From positions 62,001-126,000 of the forward strand of contig NC_018950.1 of assembly GCF_000304475.1 (NCBI RefSeq): a stretch of DNA of 64,000 nucleotides. The letters are read 5' to 3'. The notes below the pieces were generated by a model. The model made no database searches. It saw only the letters and a list, made by a program, of their open reading frames with translations, and had not been told where the DNA came from. Below, piece after piece: positions 19,121-28,506 of the stretch (the stretch's first letter is position 1; each line of letters begins with the position of its first letter). The translations under genes were made by a program, and so were the position numbers. The stretch comes from Kazachstania africana CBS 2517. Its lineage: Eukaryota > Ascomycota > Saccharomycetes > Saccharomycetales > Saccharomycetaceae.

Positions 19121-19858
19121 ATGTTTGGTATGAAAGACGCCATATACAAACTGAGAAGATCTTTTTCACTTCCAGAACCTCCTGCAACGAAATTAGACCC
19201 AAATACTAAGAATTTTGATGATTTCGATGATTTCTTGCCATCAGTTAATTTGACTGGTTACTCGGCTAATACCAAGAATAGATTACTCACAACGGATATG
19301 TGTGATGAGATACGGACTCTGATGCCAATGAGAGTTCAATTATACAATGAGTGGACTTTACTATACAGTTTAGAACAGCATGGGGCGTCATTGCATTCGT
19401 TATATGATAATATAAAACCGAAAGATGATGATCTGACAAGAAGAATAGGCTACGTAATAGTAATAAAGGATGCCAAAAATGGAATATTCGGTGCCTACTG
19501 TAACGAGCCCTGGGAACCTAATGAGCATGTACGATATTATGGGAACGGGGAATGTTTTCTATGGAAGATGAATAAAGTTCCAAATCTAAATTTGGACGAT
19601 AAAAACGATCCTGATAATAAACAGCTGACACAGTGGCAATTCCAAGGGTTCCCATATACTGGTGTCAATGAATTTGCAATATACTGCACATCCAGATTCT
19701 TGTCAATGGGCGCTGGTGACGGTCATTACGGTCTCTGGTGCGATGACGGACTGCTACATGGAGTAACATACCCTTGCTCAACGTACGGGAACGAGACTCT
19801 GAGTCAAGAAGGTAACAAATTCCATATAATTGGACTCGAAGTCTGGAGAGTCGGTTAA
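19121..19858 (+). CDS. OXR1: Oxr1, TLDc-domain V-ATPase disassembly factor
   Basis: The 245-residue product is a TLDc-domain protein matching Oxr1 (about 273 residues in S. cerevisiae). Yeast Oxr1 is reported to promote disassembly of the vacuolar V-ATPase and to affect oxidative stress resistance. The TLDc domain fills about residues 60-245 and ends with the conserved HIIGLEVWRVG. Also typical are FGAYCNEPWEP and the GAGDGHYGLWCDDGL segment near the C-terminus. The short N-terminal extension is basic. It lies between HNM1 and APL5 in tandem orientation, equivalent to YPL196W. Confidence 0.93.
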   Translation: MFGMKDAIYKLRRSFSLPEPPATKLDPNTKNFDDFDDFLPSVNLTGYSANTKNRLLTTDMCDEIRTLMPMRVQLYNEWTLLYSLEQHGASLHSLYDNIKPKDDDLTRRIGYVIVIKDAKNGIFGAYCNEPWEPNEHVRYYGNGECFLWKMNKVPNLNLDDKNDPDNKQLTQWQFQGFPYTGVNEFAIYCTSRFLSMGAGDGHYGLWCDDGLLHGVTYPCSTYGNETLSQEGNKFHIIGLEVWRVG

Positions 19859-20199
19859 TGTCATCTCATGATTATTCTTAGCCAAGCCCTCTTCTATTTA
19901 TAAGAAATGTAATTACTTATTCTAATCTTTATATTTATATACTCAGTTATATAAGTACTCAGCCTCTAACGAATGTTATGAAGACCTCTAGAGTGTATTT
20001 CCCTGCTTACAAATTAGTTTTGGGCATCACTTTTGATAGTCTTCCATGCTTCGGCCTACGTTTTCAATGGGTATTACTAGGAAAAATAAAATCTTGGCTT
20101 TAGAGATTACAGCGAACCTTACTCGGTGGAACAGCAAGTATTTGACATATCTCTCCATTAGGCCTGCTAGTCAATTAGTCTCAGAACATATTCGTTACA
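19859..20199. other. OXR1-APL5 intergenic region
   Basis: These 341 bp hold AT-rich sequence near 19900-19960 that suits OXR1 3' end formation, then the APL5 promoter. I see no clear regulatory site. The open frame at 20046-20231 overlaps APL5 in another frame and has no protein-like features. Confidence 0.55.
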
Positions 20200-23001
20200 A
20201 TGACATCTCTTTACGCACCCACAGCAGATGATGTGAGGCAAAGACTGAGACCATTTGGGTTCTTTTTTGAGAAATCATTGAAAGACTTGATTAAGGGAAT
20301 AAGATCCAACAACGAAACGCCAGAAAAGCTACACAATTTCCTAAACCAGCAGCTGACTGAATGTAGAAATGAGGCTAATCAGTCAGACCTCAATATAAAG
20401 GCTAACGCTGTGTTGAAGTTGGCATATTTGGAAATGTACGGTTTTGATATGTCATGGTGCAATTTCCATATACTTGAAGTCATGAGCAGTAGTAGGTTAC
20501 AACATAAACGTGTGGGTTATTTAGCTGCTTCACAGTCATTCTATAAAGATGCTGATGTCCTAATGCTGGCGACAAATCTAATAAGAAAGGATCTGAAATT
20601 CACAGGTGATAACGATACATTAAAAGTAGGTATTGCATTGAGTGGACTGTCCTCTATTGTATCACCAAGCTTAGCAGCAGACATTGCAGAAGATTTATTA
20701 CCCATGTTAAATAGTACAAATCCATACATTAGGAAGAAAACGGTGACGGCACTGTTCAAAGTCTTTTTACAGTATCCAGAAGCATTAAAGGACAATTTCA
20801 CAAATTTTGTCGCAAAACTAGAAGATGATGATATCTCAGTAGTATCAGCCACGGTTAGTGTTATCTGCGAACTCTCCAAGAAAAATCCAGCCCCTTTTAT
20901 ACAACTGTCTCCTCTGTTATATCAAATTTTGGTGTCAATTGATAATAACTGGATTATTATAAGATTGTTAAAGTTATTTACTAACCTATCGAAGATTGAA
21001 CCAAAATTGAAATTTAAACTTTTACCAAAAATACTCGAATTAATGGACTCTACAATGGCTACGTCTGTTCTTTATGAATCTATCAACTGTATCGTTAGAG
21101 GTAATATGTTAGATGTTGATGATTTTGATTCAGCAATTCAGTGCCTAGACCGCTTACATACATTTTGTGATTCTCAAGATCCAAATTTAAGATACATTAG
21201 CTGTGTTCTCTTTTATAAAATTGGCAAAATTAATACAGACTTCATTTCCCATTTTGATGACCTGGTAATACGTTTAATCGGGGACGTTGATATCAGTATC
21301 AGATCGAAAGCTCTAGAATTATTAGAAGGCATCGTTGACGAAGAGAACTTGAAAAAAATTGTAGTAATACTTATGAAACAGTTTGTCAATCAGGACGTGG
21401 TTGTATTACAGGATTCAATGTCAATATCAAGGGAAATTCCTATAATTATGTCAGAACCGTATAAAGTAAAGATGGTGGACACCATTTTGAAAATATGTCA
21501 ACTCAACAACTACTCCAATATTCCTGATTTCGAATGGTTTAATGCCGTTTTATACGATCTTGCTATATTATCACAAGATCTAGCAGCAAAGGAACTTGGT
21601 TATAAGATCGGTGAACAAATCAAGAACATAATGGTCAAAGTTCCTGATATGCGTGGTACGACGATAAGTACAATCATAAAATTAATATCAGTGGACACTA
21701 TCGATAATCAACTCCCCACAATTTTAAAGGACTGTATTTGGTCTCTTGGAGAATACTCAGGTTATATTGAAAACGGGGACGCGTTAGTAAGGCTGCTGGT
21801 CAAGAGAGGTTGTGATTTTAGACTTGATGCACAGAGTGTTCTGATTACAGCGTTACTGAAAATATTCAGTTATTGGTCTAATAGTAACATAGAGAGAGAA
21901 GTAAATGAAGTCAAACTGCTTTTAGAAGAATTGGTTGCTTTTTTACAAGAATTGAGTTTTTCTAAATCCTTTGAAGTTCAGGAACGTAGTGTGGAGGTTT
22001 TAGAGATATTGAACTTAGTTTTGGAATCTATGACACCGAGTGATACCGAACTTTCGCTTCTATTAACGGATGTGATTCCCAGCTTCTTTAATGCTTATGA
22101 GCTCACTCCAATAGCACACGGAACCCAGAAACAATTGAATTACACTGGCCAGCTAGATCTTGAGACTCCTTTTTTGACAGATTTTGAACTGCAGGAGATT
22201 TTAAATCAGCCAAAATATTCGGAAAACATTGATTATGTAGATTCTGATGAAACTGACATTGAGTTAAAAGAAAGTACTGATTTTACTAGCTTCGGAAATG
22301 AAAACGAAGAAAATAATGGCATTGACATATCATCTACTGAAAAGTTTAGTGGAAATAAAAAAATTGACAATATGTATTACCTCAATGAAGAGGACCAAGA
22401 AGTTGAGAAGTCCAGGAAGAGTGATGATCTTTTGTCCGTGGGTGGTTGTGAAAGTCAAAGTACTGATTTCGACATTATCAGACTCACTACTAAACCTAGT
22501 GGCCCGAAAGAAAAGAAGAAGAAACATAAGAAGAAGGCCAAAAAAGTTAAAGTATTGTCAGACGAAATTGTTGTGGATTCAAATACTTCTGACATGAACG
22601 AGGGTAAACGAATTCAAGTTCCTCATTCACTATCAAAGTCACCTGAGCATAAAATCAATCTGAAGACCCACTCAAAATTAGAAGATTACGATTTTTCACA
22701 TAATGCATTGGCTAATGTTTCTGACAGGGATCCAAACAAGATAGAAGACCAAGCAGAATTGGAGAAGCTTAGGGAAAAGTTTGCAAATCAAACGCTAGAA
22801 AAGCAAAATGATGTTGATGATGATGATGCTGAAGAAGTCATTGTAATCAAGAGAAAGAAGAAGAAGGCATCTGGGGATAAGAAAATGAGGAAAGGAAAGA
22901 AACCGAGCAAGACAAGCGAAACTCTGTCATCCACAGAAGAAGGAACTGCAGCGAATGACTCTAAAGCTGTAAAAGAACAAGTTCCAACTCAGGCTAAATG
23001 A
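20200..23001 (+). CDS. APL5: AP-3 adaptor complex delta subunit Apl5
   Basis: The 933-residue product matches Apl5, the delta large subunit of AP-3, which sorts cargo such as alkaline phosphatase and Vam3 from the Golgi directly to the vacuole. The first 640 residues or so are the alpha-solenoid adaptin trunk. The start MTSLYAP and QRLRPFGFFFEKSLKDLIKG are near identical to the family. The hinge and ear are acidic and end in Lys-rich clusters (KEKKKKHKKKAKK and KRKKKKASGDKK). The usual length is about 930 residues. It is followed 186 bp later by DDC1 in the same orientation (YPL195W, YPL194W). Confidence 0.95.
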   Translation: MTSLYAPTADDVRQRLRPFGFFFEKSLKDLIKGIRSNNETPEKLHNFLNQQLTECRNEANQSDLNIKANAVLKLAYLEMYGFDMSWCNFHILEVMSSSRLQHKRVGYLAASQSFYKDADVLMLATNLIRKDLKFTGDNDTLKVGIALSGLSSIVSPSLAADIAEDLLPMLNSTNPYIRKKTVTALFKVFLQYPEALKDNFTNFVAKLEDDDISVVSATVSVICELSKKNPAPFIQLSPLLYQILVSIDNNWIIIRLLKLFTNLSKIEPKLKFKLLPKILELMDSTMATSVLYESINCIVRGNMLDVDDFDSAIQCLDRLHTFCDSQDPNLRYISCVLFYKIGKINTDFISHFDDLVIRLIGDVDISIRSKALELLEGIVDEENLKKIVVILMKQFVNQDVVVLQDSMSISREIPIIMSEPYKVKMVDTILKICQLNNYSNIPDFEWFNAVLYDLAILSQDLAAKELGYKIGEQIKNIMVKVPDMRGTTISTIIKLISVDTIDNQLPTILKDCIWSLGEYSGYIENGDALVRLLVKRGCDFRLDAQSVLITALLKIFSYWSNSNIEREVNEVKLLLEELVAFLQELSFSKSFEVQERSVEVLEILNLVLESMTPSDTELSLLLTDVIPSFFNAYELTPIAHGTQKQLNYTGQLDLETPFLTDFELQEILNQPKYSENIDYVDSDETDIELKESTDFTSFGNENEENNGIDISSTEKFSGNKKIDNMYYLNEEDQEVEKSRKSDDLLSVGGCESQSTDFDIIRLTTKPSGPKEKKKKHKKKAKKVKVLSDEIVVDSNTSDMNEGKRIQVPHSLSKSPEHKINLKTHSKLEDYDFSHNALANVSDRDPNKIEDQAELEKLREKFANQTLEKQNDVDDDDAEEVIVIKRKKKKASGDKKMRKGKKPSKTSETLSSTEEGTAANDSKAVKEQVPTQAK

Positions 23002-23095
23002 TGACTGCATATAAAACTAATATATACTATAAGATTATTATCATAGTGCTTACATGTTTTTGTCGAAATATTTAAAGCTAATTTACGATATTATA

Positions 23096-23110
23096 TTTTG
23101 GCGCGAAAAC
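23096..23110 (+). promoter_or_regulatory. G1/S (SBF/MBF, E2F-like) site upstream of DDC1
   Basis: TTTTGGCGCGAAAAC contains CGCGAAA, an SCB/MCB hybrid core, and matches the metazoan E2F consensus. It lies 78-92 bp upstream of the DDC1 start. DDC1 transcription peaks at G1/S in S. cerevisiae. Confidence 0.65.
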
Positions 23111-23187
23111 TTGAGAACTGGCCTGAGCTAGAAGTACCAGAACAGATAAAACTACAAGGTATCAAGTTGAACACTCATGCAATTGTG

Positions 23188-24960
23188 ATGTCCTTCAGGG
23201 CTGTGATAAGTAATGCAGATAAACACAATGTATGGTATAGGACTGTCTATATGCTATCGACCATTAATGAAAATATCAAAATGACTATAACTTCTTCAGA
23301 GTTGATCATTTGGGCAATGAACAGTACGGATACAACACTGTCTCAAATACGGTTCTCCAAAACTTTTTTTGATGAATATGAATTCAGACCATACGAGATT
23401 ACATTTGGAGAAGAGGGATTGCAGGTAACGGCCGATTTAAGAGGTAACGATTATAAATTATATTCTATTGAGATTAAAGGGAAGCATTTAACTACGATTT
23501 CAAGAAAACCGGATGGAGATACTGTCACTAAGTTTATTATTTCAATAAATAACGGCGCTACTTGTTCAGAAGCTCTTATTAATAGATTATTAGTGACCGT
23601 GGAAATGGAATCCTTAATTAAGAAAGAATATTCCCCACAGTTTGCGCCCATAAGGTATGATCCCATAGTAATTGATTTAAAATATAAGCGTAAATTTTTA
23701 GATGTATTTGGTACTAGTGCTGAAACCACCAATCCAGAAGAAATTTTGGATCCTAAACTCATTGCTGTTTTCAATGATTTGGAACAAGAACTTTCCTTGG
23801 CTTTATTTAATGATAATGTTCGGTCAGAACTTAGACAACACAGCCAGCTCAGTATCGAAGATGAAATTAATTATATTTGTTGTAATCAGACCCTTTTAAA
23901 GAACTTTATTGAAAACTGTAATCCAAATATTACCGAAACTATAAAGCTGGAGATAAATACACGAAAGATGATCATAACTGCCTTCATGAAGAAGATAAAT
24001 GGAAAAGATGATGTGATTTTAAAAAATGCCTTGAGTATGAGTAATACTATAAGTACCGTAGATTTAGAGCATTACTGTATTTTTACTGTAGAAAACGAAG
24101 CACCTGAGGGAAGAAGCGGCGCAGGTAGATCCAAAGAAGGCAGAAAATATGTCGATTTCAGGCTGAGAGATTTCAGGAATTTTATGAACCTTCTGTCTTC
24201 GTGGAAGCTACAAGGCAATGGTGGTGTTAATAACATAAATATTTGGTTTTGTCACCCAGGTGATCCAATATTAATCGAAATGTCTAGAGCCGGTGTCAAA
24301 ATGCAACTTGTTCAAGTAACTGAGGCTAGTATGGTATCTAGCAAGAACAGTATGGAAGGTGCAATAAAGAAGAATACATCACCAAACCCTGTTCGTCCAG
24401 CGAGTGGAAATGGGAACATGCAAGCTACAAATATGAGCCCTCTGAAATCAGACATGGAAAATCACCAAGATACAAGAGTAAATAGTCGTATCAGTCCATT
24501 GAAAAACGTAGCCCCACCTATTCCAGTGCTGCGTAGTAACATGCCAGTAGAATTGCCTGTTGTTAGAAAATTATTCGTTTCAGAGAATTCCCAGGAAGAT
24601 CACGAGGCAAACAATGTTCCGTATACCTCTATTGCCGGCAGTATACCATCGAATGCACATGAGGAGCCTAATGACGATAACCAACACGATGCTGTTGATG
24701 AGCAAGACTTCGCTATTGCTGGAAGACATGAGACCACAATAGGGTGGGGGAAGCGTAACAGCAGTGAAGCCTTTAATGATGCCAGCGACAGAGTTTCTGA
24801 AGCTGATAGGCAAATGGTACTTAGAAGGGAGAAAGCGAAGTATCTGAGAATTTCAGACTCTGGAGATGGAAATGAAGGTAGTCACGATAATGACGGTAAT
24901 GAGGCAGCCCAAGGGCTGGGACCAACGCAGCCCTTCAAACCTAAAGGTCTCTTCGACTGA
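23188..24960 (+). CDS. DDC1: Ddc1, 9-1-1 checkpoint clamp subunit
   Basis: The 590-residue product matches Ddc1, the yeast Rad9 homologue. With Rad17 and Mec3 it forms the PCNA-like 9-1-1 clamp, loaded at DNA damage to activate Mec1. The PCNA-like region covers about residues 1-390, with conserved segments such as HLTTISRKPDGD and NIWFCHPGDPI. The C-terminal tail is disordered, with SP/TP sites, an IGWGKR motif and the conserved end LGPTQPFKPKGLFD. I chose the ATG at 23188 (MSFRAVI), which aligns with the yeast start MSFKA. The frame is open 30 codons further up, but only to a TTG inside the G1/S promoter site. Confidence 0.94.
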   Translation: MSFRAVISNADKHNVWYRTVYMLSTINENIKMTITSSELIIWAMNSTDTTLSQIRFSKTFFDEYEFRPYEITFGEEGLQVTADLRGNDYKLYSIEIKGKHLTTISRKPDGDTVTKFIISINNGATCSEALINRLLVTVEMESLIKKEYSPQFAPIRYDPIVIDLKYKRKFLDVFGTSAETTNPEEILDPKLIAVFNDLEQELSLALFNDNVRSELRQHSQLSIEDEINYICCNQTLLKNFIENCNPNITETIKLEINTRKMIITAFMKKINGKDDVILKNALSMSNTISTVDLEHYCIFTVENEAPEGRSGAGRSKEGRKYVDFRLRDFRNFMNLLSSWKLQGNGGVNNINIWFCHPGDPILIEMSRAGVKMQLVQVTEASMVSSKNSMEGAIKKNTSPNPVRPASGNGNMQATNMSPLKSDMENHQDTRVNSRISPLKNVAPPIPVLRSNMPVELPVVRKLFVSENSQEDHEANNVPYTSIAGSIPSNAHEEPNDDNQHDAVDEQDFAIAGRHETTIGWGKRNSSEAFNDASDRVSEADRQMVLRREKAKYLRISDSGDGNEGSHDNDGNEAAQGLGPTQPFKPKGLFD

Positions 24961-25071
24961 ATTTTGCATATTCTTAGTGAATCGTATTAGCATATAGCAT
25001 ATAAACTAGTGTAGACATGATAAATGCAATTTCTCGATATTCTTGAAAATGCGGCCCCCAGACATCTCGAT

Positions 25072-25112
25072 GCTCATCGATATTCCAGCACATCGAAACT
25101 TGAAAATTTTTG
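25072..25112. promoter_or_regulatory. PAC and RRPE motifs upstream of RSA1
   Basis: GCTCATCG (25072-25079, PAC core GATGAGC on the minus strand) and TGAAAATTTTTG (25101-25112, RRPE) lie 60-100 bp before RSA1. This is the usual spacing and order for ribosome biogenesis genes. Confidence 0.65.
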
Positions 25113-25172
25113 TAAATAAGCTATATAATTAAGGCTCTGCAAATTGAGATAAACGTCAAAGTATCGGCAATC

Positions 25173-26459
25173 ATGGGCTCAGGAGAGCGTAGGAGCAATT
25201 TTAATGGATTGCCATATCAGAATAGTTTACCTAGGCCGACTTCTTCAGGGACATTGAATAATGGCGAAGAACAAATATTCACTAAGAGACAAAAATTGAA
25301 TGACACAAAGTCTTATTACCCAAATAATGGCCACCATACAGCTATGAATTATGCTACTCCTCAGTCTCTTGATGCACAAAACTATAATGCCATCTATGCT
25401 AGTTACCAGGGAGCCCCTCCCTATATGAATTATGGCCTATCGAAGATGTATCAACCTCCAGCACATCAACCAATGCAAGGAAATGGTAGTGTCATGCAAA
25501 ATCAGTCAAACAGGTCCTCATATGCACCATCTAAATGGAAATCGAAGCCCTTAAACTATGGCCAAGATTTTAATGAAAGTCAACCTGTTCAGAATGGTAG
25601 TGAAAGATATAATGGAGGGCAGCACCTACCAGTCCATGAGCGTATAAGTTATGAAGATATTTATTCGTCACCTCCAAAACCCAGTAAGAGAGCAAAACCA
25701 AAAGTTTCCCGTGTGCAGAAGGTATCCCACGGCAGTAAAGATAAGAAAGAATTTAGAGTGGTGAATGTCAGCAGTAAGCCAACAACTTCTAATGAGAAAC
25801 CACGGGAGGGATTACATGGCGATGATAAGGAGAATGAAGACGAGAAGGAGAATGGTGATGTTAATGAGGATAGTAACGAAGATGATGACAATGGTGATGA
25901 TGATGATGATGATGATGATAATGATAGTGATAAGAACATTGCTATTTCGGGGACAGCCATCACGCTTGTGACAGAAGAAGACATCAAGAAATGGAGAGAG
26001 GAAAGAAGAAAGATGTGGTTATTGAAAATATCGAACAATAAAAAGATGCATATGGACAAATTAGGCATCAGTGAACAAGAAGTGAATAATACGAGTGTCC
26101 TAAAAGACACTAAGAAACAGAAACAGTTTGTACAAAATATTCAAAATCAAGTCAGAAGATATAATCCGAAGGCTAATTTGGGTCTTAAAATTGTCCAACG
26201 AGAGATGGCAAATGATAATACCAAAATATTGAAGTTTATCGAAGAATTGGGAGAAGCTGGGATTTTGGATCATGAACTAACGCAAGCTGAAAAGGAGGTG
26301 TTATTTGGTGGCTCGAATGATAAAGAAAGAGCTGGCCATTACTCCGGAAATAATATTAATAATAATAGAAATCGTCCTGGTAACTATGAATATAATGGAC
26401 ATGACAGAAAGTTTTCTGGGAGTAGATTTAACAATAATTATAAAAGTGATAAAAAATAA
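25173..26459 (+). CDS. RSA1: Rsa1, snoRNP and ribosome assembly factor
   Basis: The 428-residue product matches Rsa1 (NUFIP1 type), which with Hit1 and the R2TP chaperone assembles box C/D snoRNPs through Snu13 and also affects 60S assembly. The diagnostic segment is ISGTAITLVTEEDIKKW, about residues 250-270, followed by a basic helix (REERRKMWLLKIS), which is the PEP/Snu13-binding region. Upstream is a disordered Asn/Tyr/Gln-rich N-terminus, and an acidic run encoded by eight GAT codons at 25896-25919. The C-terminus is Asn/Gly-rich. It is convergent with PRM3, with a gap of 38 bp. Its place matches YPL193W. Confidence 0.91.
   Translation: MGSGERRSNFNGLPYQNSLPRPTSSGTLNNGEEQIFTKRQKLNDTKSYYPNNGHHTAMNYATPQSLDAQNYNAIYASYQGAPPYMNYGLSKMYQPPAHQPMQGNGSVMQNQSNRSSYAPSKWKSKPLNYGQDFNESQPVQNGSERYNGGQHLPVHERISYEDIYSSPPKPSKRAKPKVSRVQKVSHGSKDKKEFRVVNVSSKPTTSNEKPREGLHGDDKENEDEKENGDVNEDSNEDDDNGDDDDDDDDNDSDKNIAISGTAITLVTEEDIKKWREERRKMWLLKISNNKKMHMDKLGISEQEVNNTSVLKDTKKQKQFVQNIQNQVRRYNPKANLGLKIVQREMANDNTKILKFIEELGEAGILDHELTQAEKEVLFGGSNDKERAGHYSGNNINNNRNRPGNYEYNGHDRKFSGSRFNNNYKSDKK
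25896..25919 (+). repeat. (GAT)8 microsatellite inside RSA1
   Basis: Eight uninterrupted GAT codons encode an aspartate run in the acidic linker of Rsa1. Its length is likely to vary between strains. Confidence 0.9.
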
Positions 26460-26497
26460 GTGATATTTTGATTATAAAAATATAAACTACTACCTAT

Positions 26498-27070
26498 TCA
26501 GCCCTGTAAAGACCTATTGATTACCCTTTTCGCAACAGAGCTCAATGTAGCACCCAAAAAGGACCATACTACAGTTTGTGGAAACGATCGTCCAGCCTGA
26601 GTCTTTTTTGCCGTTTTCTGTTTCAGTTCCTTCAATCTTCTTGAAGTGATATTCTTTGGTACTATTTTGTCCCTTCCAACTCTTCTGGCCTTGGTACTGT
26701 TGGATTTAATTTTATCGGCCCTGCTGCTGATGTGTTTTTTAGATGATAATTCATTCCTGATTATCGTCTCTTCTGCCTTTATCAGATTTACTTCATAAGA
26801 GTCTTTTGCCACTTTTATATTCCCATTTTCTTCTAAATTGGGATTCATTATCAAGGTCTGTTTTTCTTCCTTGTCTGTTTCTTTTTTCTCAGAACTATCA
26901 TCCTTATCCATGCTGGCTTCTTCTGGTTTACTCTTCAACAAAATACTGGCCTTTTCCTCTTCCTTCTGGATTGTACTCAAGGTGTCTTGATTGAGGTTCC
27001 CAATGTCCAATCTTTCTTTACTGTAATCTTCTTCTGGCTCTGTATTGAGTTTCCCTCTTTTAGCAGTCAT
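26498..27070 (-). CDS. PRM3: Prm3, pheromone-induced karyogamy protein
   Basis: The 190-residue product has the layout of Prm3, a pheromone-induced outer nuclear envelope protein needed for nuclear fusion. A long Lys/Glu-rich region leads to a basic stretch (about residues 120-160, RRVGRDKIVPKN and RRLKELKQKTAKKTQ) and a C-terminal hydrophobic tail, VVWSFLGATLSSVAKRVI, that ends SLQG. The motif SFLGA and the final LQ residue pair match the S. cerevisiae protein, which is shorter (133). Identity is supported by position after RSA1 (YPL193W/YPL192C) and by a pheromone-response element upstream. It is larger than the S. cerevisiae protein because of an N-terminal extension. Confidence 0.85.
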   Translation of the reverse strand: MTAKRGKLNTEPEEDYSKERLDIGNLNQDTLSTIQKEEEKASILLKSKPEEASMDKDDSSEKKETDKEEKQTLIMNPNLEENGNIKVAKDSYEVNLIKAEETIIRNELSSKKHISSRADKIKSNSTKARRVGRDKIVPKNITSRRLKELKQKTAKKTQAGRSFPQTVVWSFLGATLSSVAKRVINRSLQG

Positions 27071-27372
27071 CTTTATCTATTTAGATTTTTATCAACATTC
27101 GACTTACATCGTGCATTCAAAATGAATGGGAATTATTCAATGGTAATATATATATATATTCGCAGGCATACATAGGACTTTTTTCCAGAAGTTGATTTGT
27201 GACATGAGTGTTTCACAATTGCTTCATATAATAGAGGCGCGACAATGCGAGACTGCATATGGTGACACCAATGCTAAAGAGTGTAGTAGTATCCAACAGC
27301 ATGTAGGTAGTCAGCCTCACTGTTCATGAGAACGCTTTTGTGTCTTACTTATGGACTATTTGTAAATTACGA
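27071..27372. other. PRM3-MIY1 intergenic region
   Basis: This 302-bp region is the PRM3 promoter and the MIY1 3' end. It contains the pheromone response element and an AT dinucleotide run near 27148-27160. I see no other gene. Confidence 0.6.
27209..27215 (-). promoter_or_regulatory. Pheromone response element upstream of PRM3
   Basis: TGTTTCA on the plus strand is a perfect Ste12 site (TGAAACA) on the PRM3 strand, 139-145 bp before its ATG. PRM3 is induced by pheromone through Ste12 and Kar4 in S. cerevisiae. Confidence 0.65.
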
Positions 27373-28506
27373 TTAAATCAGAATTTTAAAAAATATTTCA
27401 AGATATAGTACAAGAATCATTTGTCTTTTTTTTGATTTATGCATTGAATCATCTAGTTGGGATTTTCTAGATTGCATGTTACCTTTGCCCTCGGTTTTCG
27501 ACTTTGTTGCATTTATTGGTTTTACCTTATTGCTTTGCTTATTGCGCTTTTCTTTCTTTGGCTGTTGTCTTTTGTCAAGTTCTTCAGCCATTTTTCTATC
27601 TTCTTCTTCCTGTAAGTGCTGAGCCAATGCCTCGTCTGTCGTATATTGCTCTTCGACGGGCTCATTCTTATTTTGGGTCCTCTTGTAACTGTCTTCCGTG
27701 AGTAGTGGGGTTTGCTCAAAAGTTGAAGTACAAAACATGTCTTTAGATCCATCAACAGAGTTCATGGCTTGCCAAACAATTTCTTTGCAATCTTTGAAAC
27801 CCTGGTCTGTGACCAGTACATATAAAATGCCCTTGTACTTCAAAATTGTAGCAAAATGATTATTTCTGAATAGGACAGCGAATGAATTATCTTTTAGAAT
27901 ATTTTGTATAGTTTTAATACCATATTCTGTTAATTGCGTCGGTGAGCCATCGATAAACGTTGTTAGCAGGCTAACATCATCTGGTGTCTGAGTGTCCTTT
28001 CCTGGATTTTGTTTGCCATCTCCCATATCAAAAGAAGATGTTAGTATTTCTTGAGCTTGTTCATAAGAAAAGTGCGATAGCTTCTCATTACCTTGAGCCC
28101 CCTCTGGATCCATGACCCAGCCATGAATAACATCAGCGTTATAAAGTCTGAATAGAAGCATTTCTTGGTTATCTTCAAAAGTCCCATCAAATTTTGGATT
28201 TATGTTCAGCCCAGTATGCAAACTTGGTAGTAGTTGTAATAACTTGTCTATGTCTTTATCATTTTTCTCATTTTTTGAAGTTGCTAAGCCTATATTGGCC
28301 AAAATTTGCAGCAGATCTTCTAAATCTATCTTACTTTTTCTTTTTACCAGTTCAGTTAATGGTTCCTTCAGACCAATATATTCGTTGGACAGCAGTATGA
28401 CATTGACCAGGGCCAATAAGGCACATGGACCGTTTTCGTTTTGTAGAACTATTGTATAGGGATTTCCATCAAACAATATACGCTTGGTTTCGAAAGTTAA
28501 TGGCAT
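27373..28506 (-). CDS. MIY1: Miy1, MINDY-family deubiquitinase
   Basis: The 377-residue product matches YPL191C (Miy1), a MINDY-family cysteine protease that prefers long K48-linked ubiquitin chains. The catalytic segment LQNENGPCALLAL gives Gln22 (oxyanion) and nucleophile Cys28, and FRNNHFATILKY gives catalytic His217; these are the expected family positions. The C-terminal part (from about 290) is charged and contains EEEDRKMAEEL, similar to ubiquitin-interacting helices. A Lys/Gln-rich stretch follows. The final residues ILVLYLEIFFKILI are unusually hydrophobic for this family. Neighbours PRM3 and NAB3 match YPL192C and YPL190C. Confidence 0.93.
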   Translation of the reverse strand: MPLTFETKRILFDGNPYTIVLQNENGPCALLALVNVILLSNEYIGLKEPLTELVKRKSKIDLEDLLQILANIGLATSKNEKNDKDIDKLLQLLPSLHTGLNINPKFDGTFEDNQEMLLFRLYNADVIHGWVMDPEGAQGNEKLSHFSYEQAQEILTSSFDMGDGKQNPGKDTQTPDDVSLLTTFIDGSPTQLTEYGIKTIQNILKDNSFAVLFRNNHFATILKYKGILYVLVTDQGFKDCKEIVWQAMNSVDGSKDMFCTSTFEQTPLLTEDSYKRTQNKNEPVEEQYTTDEALAQHLQEEEDRKMAEELDKRQQPKKEKRNKQSNKVKPINATKSKTEGKGNMQSRKSQLDDSMHKSKKRQMILVLYLEIFFKILI

